From positions 620,001 through 684,000 of the forward strand of contig NW_022680354.1 of NCBI RefSeq assembly GCF_004115265.2: a stretch of 64,000 nucleotides of DNA. The letters run 5' to 3'. Each line of letters begins with the position of its first letter. Position 1 is the first letter of the stretch. The translations under genes were made by a program, and so were the position numbers. Source of the DNA: Rhinolophus ferrumequinum. Taxonomy: Eukaryota; Chordata; Mammalia; Chiroptera; Rhinolophidae. Positions 62,831 to 64,000 of this stretch are shown here, one piece after another. Below the pieces are notes generated by a model that saw only the letters and a list, made by a program, of their open reading frames with translations, was not told where the DNA came from and searched no databases.

Positions 62831-63302
62831 TTGAATGGAAGGGATGTTTTTCCAAGTTTGCAGCATTTTCAGTCGGCACTCTCCAAGCGCTCTGGTGAAG
62901 CAGGAGCCAAAACTTCTCGGGAAGCAGTTCTTGGCCCTGAAAGTCCCTGCGGTTTCAATGCACCTGCAGGCGCAGGCAGTCTTGGGTTTCAGGGAGAGTC
63001 CCTTACTCTCCTGGGGCAGCATCCAGAAAATGAGGGCAGAATGTGTGTGTGTCACCTGGTGACATAGCAGGTTAGGAACTGACCAAACGGGAAGAAGATG
63101 GTACATTGGAGAGCTGACGACCAAGCTCAGCTTTTCTTGGTTTGTTTCTGTATAAAGGATGGGTGGGCATGTGGGGGTAGGTGACACAGCAGGGATGGCC
63201 CCCAGCCACCACTGCTGGGCCACCTGCTTCACCACCAACACCACCATCCACTGTCTCCTGCCAGCGCCCCCGCCCTGTCCCATCACACAGCCAGGCTCTG
63301 CA

Positions 63303-63601
63303 TGCACACACACGTGTACATACATGTTCTCTCATGCAAATGCACACCACACACGTATACTACATACATGTTCACCACACGGGCATGTGCACACACACCA
63401 GGTGTACACCACAGATGCACACACATACACACCACACACAAACAGGCTGATACCACACACGTGCACAGTATACACACAAACATGTACACACATGCACACA
63501 CCAAACATGCTCCCACGTCACATGAAAGTACATGCTCACGACACACTCACGTGCACACATGCACACACATACGAGCATGTACACACACACACACACACAC
63601 A
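63303..63601. repeat. CA-rich degenerate repeat ending in (CA)n
   Basis: Degenerate CACACA/CATACA/CATGTA repeat about 300 bp long, ending in a pure (CA)n at about 63582-63601. The Thr/His- and Val/Cys-rich open frames in all registers are repeat artefacts. Confidence 0.9.
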
Positions 63602-63782
63602 CGGTGCTCCCTGTGGAGTGCATGGCAATACTGCCCGCCTCCCCCAGGGAGATGCCATCTCGTAGCAGCAGAGGCTGGCAGCTGCCCCAAGACGGGGGAG
63701 TAAGGAGCTATCGGCAGACTACTATTGGTGACTGTGTAGAAAGTGTAAAGGTTACTGTTATACTAGAAAAATACTACACTTC

Positions 63783-64000
63783 ATAAAACCCATGTTTATT
63801 TAAAAAATCTATTCAGAAAGTCTGGAAAGCGTAATAAATATCTGTACAGTGGCCGCCCATCTCCACATAAAACAGAAAGCATGAACAAAAGAATGGCCTG
63901 TAAACATCAACGCGGCTTGTAAACAAAGTGCTGAGTCGGGGGTCTGGGTAGAAAGCGTGCTCCATGCCAGCGACCACAGCGTCTGGACAGTTCTCGTCCT
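63783..64000 (-). other. RPS6KA2: 3' UTR end of a minus-strand gene, probably RPS6KA2 (partial)
   Basis: On the minus strand, single-copy-looking sequence ends with AATAAA at 63800-63795 ('ttttttaaataaacatgggt') followed by 'tttatgaag', a good poly(A) site. RPS6KA2 (p90 ribosomal S6 kinase RSK3) is the gene recalled next to MPC1 on this strand in human. No coding sequence lies in the window, so the identity rests on synteny alone. Confidence 0.5.

Noticed and set aside
63072-63703. Thr/His- and Cys/Val-rich open frames on both strands
   Set aside because: Produced by the CA-rich repeat.

Overview
This window is mammalian nuclear DNA. It holds spliced genes with GT-AG introns, CpG-island promoters, ancient MIR/L2/L1/MLT1 repeats and younger lineage-specific elements. 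Two tRNA-derived SINEs share a bat-type 3' body (a 'CTGTTCCCCAATATTCCCC' tail). With the Tc1/mariner MITEs they point to a bat, most likely on the Yinpterochiroptera/rhinolophoid side. The species call is inference; the mammalian call is firm.

Four genes lie on the minus strand in the order of human 6q27 (order recalled, not looked up). PRR18 has a single coding exon at 3895-4710. SFT2D1 has eight coding exons between 13126 and 27421. MPC1 has five coding exons, one of only 4 nt, between 38910 and 50370. The last 3' UTR stretch of a further minus-strand gene, by synteny RPS6KA2, runs from about 63.78 kb off the right edge. The rebuilt SFT2D1 and MPC1 reading frames are complete at 159 and 109 codons, the same lengths as I recall for human.

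Layout: 1-3.9 kb, sequence downstream of PRR18 with a GA microsatellite and TG-rich DNA. 3.9-5.3 kb, PRR18 and its CpG island. 5.3-12.6 kb, intergenic with a Tigger-like MITE. 12.6-27.9 kb, SFT2D1 with L2, MIR, hAT-like and MADE1-like elements in its introns. 27.9-38.4 kb, intergenic with MIRs, a CAC/CAT repeat, L2 and a Tc1/mariner MITE. 38.4-50.8 kb, MPC1, whose introns carry a minisatellite, three DNA-transposon MITEs and a SINE interrupted by a tandem LTR fossil. 50.8-63.8 kb, a repeat-rich spacer with an L1 interrupted by a SINE, a decayed hAT transposase, a duplicated 185-bp block, two MLT1 LTRs, a solo LTR and CA-rich DNA.

The genes do not form an operon. Each has its own promoter. MPC1 is half of the mitochondrial pyruvate carrier, SFT2D1 is a Golgi/endosome trafficking membrane protein, and PRR18 is a poorly characterised proline-rich protein. 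I found no CRISPR array, tRNA or rRNA gene, or new gene system. The most notable points are the 4-nt MPC1 microexon, the nested mobile elements, MADE1-like 80-bp MITEs outside primates, and the well-preserved 185-bp duplication.
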